Positions 1-5,306 of a DNA stretch of 6,670 bases are shown piece by piece. The notes beneath the pieces were generated by a model, which was not told where the DNA came from, made no database searches, and saw nothing but the letters and a program-made list of their open reading frames with translations. This DNA comes from Sphingomonadales bacterium (GTDB lineage Bacteria > Pseudomonadota > Alphaproteobacteria > Sphingomonadales > Sphingomonadaceae). Location: contig JAGPVK010000071.1 in NCBI GenBank assembly GCA_018067055.1, forward strand, positions 1-6,670, in the 5' to 3' direction. The translations under genes were made by a program, and so were the position numbers. Numbering within the stretch: the first letter of the stretch is position 1; each line of letters begins with the position of its first letter.

Positions 1-57
1 GGCGCAGAAATAGTGGCGGCCAATATGGCCGACCTGCATGGAATATTGAACCGATGA
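1..57 (+). CDS. 3' end of an unidentified upstream gene (possibly HAD-family hydrolase)
   Basis: Only the last 18 codons are inside the window. They read GAEIVAANMADLHGILNR and end in TGA at 55-57. The stop overlaps the start of the next gene in an ATGA, so the two are probably co-transcribed and translationally coupled. A Gly-Ala followed by a hydrophobic stretch and a Leu-rich end resembles the C-terminus of HAD-type phosphatases, but 18 residues are too few to assign a family. The reading frame itself is supported mainly by the overlap with the next gene. Confidence 0.4.
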   Translation, partial: GAEIVAANMADLHGILNR

Positions 58-356
58 GCGAGCCAATCGACGAACAACCCGCATATGTACCCGATCCGGT
101 GAAGGAAAAGCAGGCCAAGGCGGTGCATTTCATGGTCAGCATGATCCGTCTGCTTGGCGTGGTGCTGGTGATGCTGGGGCTGGCGATTGTGCTGGAACGC
201 TTGCCGCCGGTCCCACCACCGGTCGGCTATGTGCTGATCGCTTTGGGTCTGGCGCAAATGTGGGTCGCACCGGTCTGGATCATCCGCAAATATATTCGCG
301 CCCGCGTCGCCGAGGAAGAAATGGCGAAAGCGGCAGAAGGCACGGACGCCCGATGA
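54..356 (+). CDS. small two-helix membrane protein of unknown function
   Basis: A 100-residue protein I cannot assign to a named family. Residues 1-25 are hydrophilic and charged. Residues about 28-48 form a first hydrophobic helix. A proline-rich turn (PPVPPPVG, 51-58) follows, then a second hydrophobic helix at about 58-77. The tail is basic and then acidic (KYIRARVAEEEMAKAAEG), so it is probably an inner-membrane hairpin protein; the basic residues after helix 2 suggest that end is cytoplasmic. There is no signal peptide cleavage site. The start overlaps the upstream stop (ATGA at 54-57), and its own stop overlaps the ATP12 start (ATGA at 353-356), so it sits in the middle of a coupled operon. 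No strong Shine-Dalgarno is visible, which fits translational coupling. A link to ATP synthase assembly is suggested only by position. Confidence 0.8.
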   Translation: MSEPIDEQPAYVPDPVKEKQAKAVHFMVSMIRLLGVVLVMLGLAIVLERLPPVPPPVGYVLIALGLAQMWVAPVWIIRKYIRARVAEEEMAKAAEGTDAR

Positions 357-1051
357 AACGCTTCTACAAGGACGTATCGGTATCGCCGGATGATGGCGCA
401 TATGCGATCTCTCTGGATGGCCGTCCGATGAAGACGCCGCAGCGCAATCCGCTTGCGGTTCCGGCCTCCGCTCTGGCCGATGCGATTGCTGCGGAATGGG
501 CCGAACAGGGCGAGGATATCATCCCCGCATCGATGCCGTTGACCGCGCTGGCGCAGGGTGCGCTGGATCAGGTCGACAATGAACGCGAGCGGATCGTCTC
601 CCGCATTGCCGCTTTTGCCGACAGCGACATGCTCTATTATCGAGCGGACGCGGGCCAGCAGGCGCTGGTCGATCATCAGGCAGACCAGTGGGACCCGCTG
701 CTCGACTGGGCGCGGCAACGCTATGATGTCAGCTTCAATCTGATCCACGGTATCCGCTATGAGGCGCAGCCGGCAGAGACCATCGAGCGGCTGACATGGG
801 CGGTCGAGGCGCAGGATGATTTTGCCATTGCCGCGATGCTGTCGCTGGTCGGCCTGTCGGGCTCGCTGATCGCGACGCTGGCACTGGTCGAGCAGGAATA
901 TGACAGCGCCATGCTCTGGCCGCTGGTCAATCTCGAGGAGCTCTGGCAGGAGCAGATTTGGGGCCGCGATGACCAGGCGGTCGCCGCGCGCGGCATCAAG
1001 CAGGCCGAGTTCGAGGCCGCGGCCCGCTTTCTCGACCTGTCGCGTAGTTAG
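353..1051 (+). CDS. ATP12 family F1-ATPase assembly chaperone
   Basis: A 232-residue protein of the ATP12 family. In mitochondria Atp12p binds the F1 alpha subunit and holds it until it joins the hexamer; the alphaproteobacterial relatives are thought to act similarly in the cytoplasm. Family features are the N-terminal MKRFYKDV, LDGRPMKTP at 21-29, an EW..Q segment at 48-52, MPLT at 61-64, SDMLYYRA at 91-98, HQADQWDPLLDW at 108-119, GSLIATLAL at 170-178 and EELWQEQIWGRDDQA at 195-209. The length is normal for a bacterial member. The same frame is open upstream to an ATG at 260, but the 31 extra residues are Arg-rich, unlike the family, and would overlap the preceding gene by about 100 bases. 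The ATG at 353, in an ATGA overlap, begins with the expected family N-terminus and is preferred. Confidence 0.93.
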   Translation: MKRFYKDVSVSPDDGAYAISLDGRPMKTPQRNPLAVPASALADAIAAEWAEQGEDIIPASMPLTALAQGALDQVDNERERIVSRIAAFADSDMLYYRADAGQQALVDHQADQWDPLLDWARQRYDVSFNLIHGIRYEAQPAETIERLTWAVEAQDDFAIAAMLSLVGLSGSLIATLALVEQEYDSAMLWPLVNLEELWQEQIWGRDDQAVAARGIKQAEFEAAARFLDLSRS

Positions 1052-1077
1052 GTTTTCCCTTTTTCCGGTTTTTCCGT
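1051..1077 (+). repeat. pyrimidine-rich tract of three imperfect 9-base units
   Basis: Directly after the ATP12 stop the sequence reads GGTTTTCCC, TTTTTCCGG, TTTTTCCGT, three imperfect 9-base units in tandem. It is almost pure pyrimidine apart from the G pairs. The tract leads into the inverted repeat at 1073-1100. Its T runs lie 5' of that hairpin on the + strand, so the pair does not form a classical intrinsic terminator. It may be an unstructured leader segment or chance low-complexity sequence. Confidence 0.6.
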
Positions 1078-1100
1078 TACAGGATTGAAACTGTAACGGA
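1073..1100 (+). promoter_or_regulatory. perfect inverted repeat overlapping the amn Shine-Dalgarno
   Basis: TCCGTTACAG (1073-1082) and CTGTAACGGA (1091-1100) are exact reverse complements, separated by GATTGAAA (1083-1090). In RNA the stem can extend with a U-G pair (1072/1101) and a U-A pair (1071/1102). The right arm contains most of GGAGA (1098-1102), the amn ribosome binding site 4 bases before its ATG. Folding would therefore hide the site. As DNA, the same palindrome has the size and form of a dimeric repressor operator. The sequence alone does not decide between RNA switch and operator. No U tract follows, so it is not an intrinsic terminator. Confidence 0.75.
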
Positions 1101-1106
1101 GACTGC

Positions 1107-2549
1107 ATGACAACCGAATCCACATTGTGCGACACACCCGCTCAAGCGGTGGCGTTGCTGGAAAAACTCTACGCCGAACAAATTGAAATCACGGCCGCCC
1201 GCTTTCGCCGCTATGCGACGTCGAAACTGGCCAAGGATGATCGCCAGCAGGGACTCTATCCGCAGATCAGCGTCGAAATTCCCGCCGATCAGGCGACCGA
1301 AACTAGCCATCTGGCGTCCGGTCATCTGGCCGATATCAACACCTATCGCACCACGATTACCGAACCGAAGCTCTATCGCACCTATCTGCTCGATCAGCTG
1401 CAGCGGATCGCCACAACCTTCACCGCGAAAATCCGGGTCGAACTGTCCGACACGCCGATTCCGCTCGCGTTTGTACTCGAGGATGCGGGTTCCGGCCTCG
1501 ACCGCGCGAAGAAGGAAAAGCTGCCCAATTATTTCCACACGCCCAATCTGGTCAAGACCAATGACGAGATCGTCGATGGCGGCCAGATTTTCCAGGGCGA
1601 GGAAGCCTCCGCGCTCGCCCTGTTCACCGCCGAACGAGTCGATTATTCGCTGCACCGGATTCGCCATTATTGCGCGACCGCGCCCGAGCATTTCCAGCCG
1701 TTCATCCTGTTCACCAACTATCAGCGCTATGTGGACGAGTTCATCGAACATGGCCTGACCGAAGTGAAGTCCGGCAAGGCCAGCATGCTGGTCGAGCCGG
1801 GCAACCGGATCACCGGCAAGGATGGCAAGCCGTCCGCCCCGCCGATCGCCAAGCCGCCGCAAATGCCGGCCTATCATCTGGTTCGCAGCGACGGCCGGCC
1901 GGGCGTCACCTTGGTCAATATCGGCGTCGGCCCGAGCAATGCCAAGACGATCACCGACCATCTCGCGGTGCTGCGTCCGCATGTCTGGCTGATGATCGGC
2001 CATTGCGGCGCGCTGCGCCGGACCCAGCGGCTCGGCGACTATGTCCTCGCTCACGCTTATCTGCGCGATGACAATGTGCTCGATGACGTGCTGCCGCCCA
2101 GCATCCCGCTGCCGACGATCGCCGAGGTACAGCTGGCGTTGACCCAGGCGGTGCAGGAAGAAACCGGCATCGACAAGTCGAAGCTCAAACAGCAATTGCG
2201 TACCGGCACGGTCGTCACCACCGGCGACCGTAACTGGGAATTGCGGTTCGAGCAGATTGCCCGGCGCCTCAACCAGTCCCGCGCCATCGCCATCGATATG
2301 GAATCGGCGACAGTCGCGGCCAATGGCTATCGTTACCGCGTGCCCTATGGCACATTGCTCTGCGCCTCTGACAAGCCATTGCACGGCGAAATCAAGTTGC
2401 CCGGCATGGCCGATGCCTTCTATCAGGAACGGGTCGGCCAGCATCTGGCAATCGGATTGCGCGCGATTGATCTGTTAGCGAAGGAAGCGGATGCGGGGAC
2501 GCTGCACAGCCGCAAGCTCAGGAGTTTTGGAGAGCCACTGTTCCGGTAG
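1107..2549 (+). CDS. amn: AMP nucleosidase
   Basis: A 480-residue cytoplasmic enzyme that hydrolyses AMP to adenine and ribose 5-phosphate, controlling the adenylate pool and feeding purine salvage. The length is close to E. coli Amn (about 484). The N-terminal part (about 10-180) corresponds to the AMP nucleosidase-specific N-terminal domain. From about 255 to 460 lies the phosphorylase/nucleosidase fold, with the glycine-rich NIGVGPSNAK (271-280), IGHCGALR (297-304), GDRNWELR (373-380), AIDMESATVAANGYRYRVPYG including DMES at 397-400, and ASDKPLHGEIKLPG (420-433). The C-terminus LHSRKLRSFGEPLFR is also typical of the family. The ATG at 1107 follows GGAGA after a short 4-base spacer and sits behind a hairpin that overlaps this site. 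It lies 55 bases after the ATP12 gene and may be co-transcribed with it or separately controlled. No defects are seen. Confidence 0.97.
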   Translation: MTTESTLCDTPAQAVALLEKLYAEQIEITAARFRRYATSKLAKDDRQQGLYPQISVEIPADQATETSHLASGHLADINTYRTTITEPKLYRTYLLDQLQRIATTFTAKIRVELSDTPIPLAFVLEDAGSGLDRAKKEKLPNYFHTPNLVKTNDEIVDGGQIFQGEEASALALFTAERVDYSLHRIRHYCATAPEHFQPFILFTNYQRYVDEFIEHGLTEVKSGKASMLVEPGNRITGKDGKPSAPPIAKPPQMPAYHLVRSDGRPGVTLVNIGVGPSNAKTITDHLAVLRPHVWLMIGHCGALRRTQRLGDYVLAHAYLRDDNVLDDVLPPSIPLPTIAEVQLALTQAVQEETGIDKSKLKQQLRTGTVVTTGDRNWELRFEQIARRLNQSRAIAIDMESATVAANGYRYRVPYGTLLCASDKPLHGEIKLPGMADAFYQERVGQHLAIGLRAIDLLAKEADAGTLHSRKLRSFGEPLFR

Positions 2550-2566
2550 AGAATTTTCTCCCCCTC

Positions 2567-2595
2567 TTTTGCTCCCTCCCGCGGGAGGAGCAAAA
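2567..2595. repeat. long GC-rich stem-loop between amn and the symporter gene
   Basis: TTTTGCTCCCTCCCG (2567-2581) pairs with CGGGAGGAGCAAAA (2582-2595), with a single bulged C on the left arm, giving a stem of up to 14 pairs before allowing for a small loop at the CGCG centre. It lies 18 bases after the amn stop, where a terminator would be expected. The T run is on the 5' side and the A run on the 3' side, so neither strand has a U tract following the hairpin and it is not a textbook intrinsic terminator. It could still stop or protect the amn transcript, or be a copy of a dispersed palindromic repeat. Confidence 0.7.
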
Positions 2596-2632
2596 AGCCT
2601 GTCTCGCCGCTGTCACGATCTTCCGTAACTTC

Positions 2633-2638
2633 AGGAGA
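2633..2638 (+). promoter_or_regulatory. Shine-Dalgarno deciding the GTG start of the symporter gene
   Basis: AGGAGA at 2633-2638 is a strong ribosome binding site. The nearest in-frame starts are GTG at 2650 (11-base spacer) and TTG at 2653 (14-base spacer). GTG is the better choice by spacing and codon preference, though the spacer is long. Confidence 0.6.
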
Positions 2639-2649
2639 AAAAGATCATC

Positions 2650-3945
2650 GTGTTGAACGACGCCGGTTTCGAACTGAATCATCTTATTCAGCAGAGCAGC
2701 AAATTGCGGATCTGGGCGCGGTCGCGACTGTGGGCACAGGTGCTTGCCGCGATGGCGATCGGTGTCGGTACCGGGACATTGCTCGGGCCGGCAGCCGGCC
2801 TGGTCCAACCGACAACAGCCAAGATGATCGGCGACTGGCTTGCCCTTCCCGGACAGCTTTTTCTCGGGCTTATCGCGATTGTGCTGGTGCCTCTGGTGTT
2901 TTCCTCGATCGTCAGTGGACTGGCCGGCGTTCCCTCGAACGAAGCGATGCGGAAGCTGGGCGTGCGCCTGGGCCTGTTCATTGTCTCGACCACCTTCATG
3001 GCGGCCTGGATTGGCATCTCTCTGGCGCAGCTGTTCGAACCAGGCATGGGGATGGATTTGCCGGTCGATAAGCTGCCGCAGCCCGCGACGGCCGCGTCAG
3101 GCTTTGATCTGGGGCGGTTGCCGGACATGGTCGCGGGGGTCCTACCGACCAATCCGGCGGCGTCGGTGATCCAGGGAGATTTGCTGGCGATCGTGATCCT
3201 TGCGGTGCTGACCGGAGTCGCCGCCACCCAGATTCAAAAGGAGAAGGCCGCACCATTCCTTGCCCTGCTTGACTCGCTGATGTCGATTTCGATGACCATC
3301 GTAAAATGGGCAATGCTGTTGTCGCCGCTCGCCGTGTTTGGGCTGATGGCGCAGCTGATGATCCAGATCGGACTGGACTCGCTGTTGGGTCTGCTAAGCT
3401 ATGTCGGCACAGTGCTGCTGGGCCTGGTGCTTCTCTTTGTCATCTACGCCATATTCTTGAGACTGATTGGCGGCCTTGGTTTCAGTTCCTTCCTGAAAGT
3501 GGCGGGGCCCAATCTGTTGCTGGCCTTTTCAACCTCCAGTTCATCGGCCGTCATGCCCAGCACGATCCAGACCGCGCGCCAGTTCCAGGTGCCGGACGAG
3601 GTCGCGCATCTGGTGATTCCGCTCGGAGCGACGATGAACATGGCGGGCACGGCGCTCTATCAAAGCGTGGCGATTCTGTTTCTCGCGCAAATATCGGGCG
3701 TCGACCTGAGCGTAACCGAAACGATGCTGCTGGTCGGCACGCTCGTCGCCTCATCCATCGGCGCACCGGGCACACCCGGCGTCAGCATCGCGATATTGGC
3801 GAGCGTCGCGGCGGGGTTCGGCATCCCGGCGACCGGGCTGGTGATCATATTGGGCGTGGATCGCCTTCTGGACATGAGCAGAACCGTGGTGAATGTGACC
3901 GGCGATATTACGGCGGCAGTCATCATGAAGAATACGCTGGCTTGA
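2650..3945 (+). CDS. dicarboxylate/amino acid:cation symporter (DAACS family, GltP-like)
   Basis: A 431-residue integral membrane protein of the glutamate transporter fold, driving uptake of an acidic substrate with sodium and/or protons. The serine-rich hairpin-1 motif FSTSSSSAVMP is at 293-303, TM7 GATMNMAGTALYQ at 326-338, hairpin-2 SSIGAPGTPG at 368-377 and TM8 DRLLDMSRTVVNVTGD at 404-419. By recalled alignment to archaeal GltPh, Asp408 matches D394 (amino group contact), Arg411 matches R397 (side-chain carboxylate) and Asn415 and Asp419 match N401 and D405 (Na1 site). This favours aspartate or glutamate over plain C4-dicarboxylates such as DctA substrates. Oddly, the usual NMDGT motif is NMAGT (Ala332). 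The GTG start follows AGGAGA. The 3' end overlaps the convergent lyase gene by 23 bases. The substrate is inferred, not shown. Confidence 0.93.
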   Translation: MLNDAGFELNHLIQQSSKLRIWARSRLWAQVLAAMAIGVGTGTLLGPAAGLVQPTTAKMIGDWLALPGQLFLGLIAIVLVPLVFSSIVSGLAGVPSNEAMRKLGVRLGLFIVSTTFMAAWIGISLAQLFEPGMGMDLPVDKLPQPATAASGFDLGRLPDMVAGVLPTNPAASVIQGDLLAIVILAVLTGVAATQIQKEKAAPFLALLDSLMSISMTIVKWAMLLSPLAVFGLMAQLMIQIGLDSLLGLLSYVGTVLLGLVLLFVIYAIFLRLIGGLGFSSFLKVAGPNLLLAFSTSSSSAVMPSTIQTARQFQVPDEVAHLVIPLGATMNMAGTALYQSVAILFLAQISGVDLSVTETMLLVGTLVASSIGAPGTPGVSIAILASVAAGFGIPATGLVIILGVDRLLDMSRTVVNVTGDITAAVIMKNTLA

Positions 3946-5200
3946 GTTGGCTGAATCCATCGATCCCGTCCGACGTCTCTTCGCCCTGACTTTGGCCAAG
4001 CAAGGTAAGTGCTGAACTCAGGTCATATAACAGATCATCCACATCTTCGAGGCCAACCGAGATGCGCACAAGGCCATCGTCGATGCCGTGGCTGTGGCGT
4101 TGCTGCGGCGAGTAGGTGGAATGGGTCATGCTCGCCGGATGCTGGATGAGCGTTTCGGTGTCGCCGAGCGATACCGCCCTCTGGATGAGATTGAGTCCAT
4201 TCATCAGGGCCAGTCCGGCATCATAGCCGCCAGCCAATTTTACCGCGATCATGCCGCCAAACTGATCCATCTGTCTGCGCGCCAGATCATGTTGCGGAAA
4301 GGAGGGCAGTCCGGGATAGAGAACCTCGGCAACAGCGGCGTGGCCCTGCAGGAAACCGGCGATTGCTTCTGCCGATTCGACATGTTGCCGCATGCGGATC
4401 TTCAGGGTTTTCAATCCCCGCATCACCAGCATGGCGTTGAACGGAGCCATCACCGCGCCGGTCATATCCTTCATGCCGGTCAAGCGGATTTCCGAAATAT
4501 CTTCTGCATTGCCGACAACAAGCCCGGCGACGACATCACCGTGACCGCCGAGATATTTTGTTGCCGAATGCACCACAAGATCGGCCCCAAGCTCGAGCGG
4601 CCGGGTGATCACCGGCGTGGCATAGGTATTGTCCACGATGCATCGCGCACCGGCCCGCTTCGCGATTGCGGAGATTGCCGCAATGTCGACAAGCCGCATG
4701 TTCGGATTGGCGGGCGTTTCGAAAAATACGATCTTGGTTTTCGAGGAGATAGCGCGCGACAGCTGCTCGGGATCTGTCAGGTCGACATGAGTGATCTTGA
4801 TTCCGAATCGAGCCAGGCCATGGCTCATGAAGGCGAATGTGCAGCCGTATAATGTCAGGTCGGTAATCAGTTCATCGCCCGGTCGCAGGAATGTCCATAA
4901 TGTTGACGTTATAGCCCCCATACCGGATGCTGTTGCCAGACCGGCTTCGCCATTTTCCAGACTGGCAATCCGTTTCTCCAGCAGATCGGTGGTCGGATTG
5001 GAGATACGGGAATAGAAATGACCTGGCTCCTCTCCCGAGAACATCCTGCCGCCTTGTTCGGCGCTTTCGAAGGTGAAGGTCGATGTCAGATGCAGCGGCG
5101 GGGTCAGGGCCCCTTCTGATCCGCTGGCCTCATAGCCGTGGTGGATCGCCCGTGTGGCGAAGCCCAGAGAATTAGGTTTTGATTGAAGGTCACTCGGCAT
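3923..5200 (-). CDS. mdeA: methionine gamma-lyase (PLP-dependent)
   Basis: A 425-residue cytoplasmic PLP enzyme of the Cys/Met metabolism family, converting L-methionine to methanethiol, 2-oxobutyrate and ammonia. It closely follows P. putida methionine gamma-lyase (398 residues) from GFATRAIHHGY onward. Conserved residues, with putida numbers in brackets, are Tyr63 (59) and Arg65 (61) in HFYSRISNP, Tyr118 (114) and Cys120 (116) in TLYGCTFAF, Asp190 (186), the PLP lysine Lys215 (211) in SATKYLGGHGD, Lys244-Asp245 (240-241), Ser344 (340), Thr359 (355) and Arg379 (375). The active-site Cys distinguishes methionine gamma-lyases from cystathionine lyases and synthases. The ATG at 5200 is preceded by GGGAGA after a 6-base spacer and is preferred to an in-frame GTG at 5230 with no such site. 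About 23 residues extend beyond the usual C-terminus. It is divergent from an Lrp-type regulator. Confidence 0.93.
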   Translation of the reverse strand: MPSDLQSKPNSLGFATRAIHHGYEASGSEGALTPPLHLTSTFTFESAEQGGRMFSGEEPGHFYSRISNPTTDLLEKRIASLENGEAGLATASGMGAITSTLWTFLRPGDELITDLTLYGCTFAFMSHGLARFGIKITHVDLTDPEQLSRAISSKTKIVFFETPANPNMRLVDIAAISAIAKRAGARCIVDNTYATPVITRPLELGADLVVHSATKYLGGHGDVVAGLVVGNAEDISEIRLTGMKDMTGAVMAPFNAMLVMRGLKTLKIRMRQHVESAEAIAGFLQGHAAVAEVLYPGLPSFPQHDLARRQMDQFGGMIAVKLAGGYDAGLALMNGLNLIQRAVSLGDTETLIQHPASMTHSTYSPQQRHSHGIDDGLVRISVGLEDVDDLLYDLSSALTLLGQSQGEETSDGIDGFSQLKPAYSS

Positions 5201-5206
5201 GCTTTT

Positions 5207-5212
5207 TCTCCC
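5207..5212 (-). promoter_or_regulatory. Shine-Dalgarno deciding the start of the methionine gamma-lyase gene
   Basis: On the minus strand GGGAGA lies 6 bases before the ATG at 5200-5198. This is a near-ideal site and spacing, and selects this ATG over the in-frame GTG 30 bases upstream. Confidence 0.8.
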
Positions 5213-5232
5213 GTGGCATTGCTTTGCCACAG
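5211..5232 (-). promoter_or_regulatory. stem-loop in the lyase leader abutting its Shine-Dalgarno
   Basis: GTGGCA and TGCCAC are perfect inverted repeats (5213-5218 and 5225-5230) around a 6-base loop. On the minus-strand RNA the stem can add a G-U pair and a C-G pair, reading CUGUGGCA with UGCCACGG, so that it takes the first two G residues of GGGAGA. It could lower translation of the lyase or be a DNA-binding palindrome. It is a short stem and could be chance. Confidence 0.5.
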
Positions 5233-5256
5233 ATCGGCGGGCTTTAGATTGCCATA

Positions 5257-5288
5257 TTGACCCTATATATCTGGTATTTTGGCATATA
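5257..5288 (+). promoter_or_regulatory. possible promoter of the Lrp-type regulator gene
   Basis: TTGACC (5257-5262) resembles a -35 element and CATATA (5283-5288) a -10 element, but the spacer is 20 bases, longer than usual, and alternatives such as TATATG at 5285 exist. Either would place the transcript start only about 10 bases before the ATG. Both elements fall within the direct-repeat copies, so bound regulator would block or reposition polymerase. The match is weak. Confidence 0.3.
5264..5269 (-). promoter_or_regulatory. possible -10 element for the lyase gene
   Basis: TATATA on the minus strand lies between the two copies of the direct repeat. It would give a leader of roughly 57 bases containing the stem-loop and Shine-Dalgarno. 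No good -35 hexamer is found 16-18 bases upstream; the right-hand repeat copy occupies that place. This would suit a promoter needing an activator such as the divergent Lrp-type protein. Confidence 0.3.
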
Positions 5289-5306
5289 TGACCCTAAACA
5301 CGCGTC

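Larger units (their letters stand above)
5249..5298. promoter_or_regulatory. direct-repeat candidate operator in the mdeA-mdeR intergenic region
   Basis: TTGCCATATTGACCCTATA (5249-5267) and TTGGCATATATGACCCTAAA (5279-5298) match at 17 of 20 aligned positions with one single-base gap. The shared core TGACCCTA recurs exactly 31 bases apart (5258 and 5289), about three helical turns, so both copies face the same side of the DNA. The region between is AT-rich and bendable. It lies between the divergent lyase and Lrp-type regulator genes, where such a regulator would bind. Lrp-family proteins are known to bind several phased sites, so this is a good operator candidate. Binding itself is inference. 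Confidence 0.65.

Noticed and set aside
260..352. Upstream start for the ATP12 gene
   Set aside because: The added 31 residues are Arg-rich and overlap the preceding gene; the ATGA-coupled ATG at 353 gives the canonical family N-terminus.
227..1135. Long open frame on the minus strand opposite the ATP12 gene
   Set aside because: It lies antisense to a clearly recognised chaperone and its translation is Arg/Gln/Asp-rich with no family resemblance, as expected for the shadow of a GC-rich gene.
1077..2444. 455-codon open frame on the minus strand opposite amn
   Set aside because: The full-length AMP nucleosidase on the plus strand explains this region. The antisense product has no recognisable domain, and its length follows from codon bias.
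2518..2808. Small minus-strand open frame across the amn-symporter gap
   Set aside because: It overlaps both neighbouring genes, crosses the strong hairpin and has no recognisable protein features.
3306..3989. Frame +1 relative to the symporter, open for 227 codons
   Set aside because: The symporter frame keeps all transporter motifs through this region without a frameshift; the alternative product is low-complexity Arg/Gly/Asp-rich sequence.
4088..4852. 254-codon open frame on the plus strand inside the lyase gene
   Set aside because: It is antisense to conserved catalytic residues of methionine gamma-lyase, is rich in His/Arg/Gly and has no plausible ribosome binding site.
5201..5230. GTG start of the lyase 10 codons upstream
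   Set aside because: It has no ribosome site, while the ATG at 5200 has GGGAGA at ideal spacing and matches the family N-terminus.
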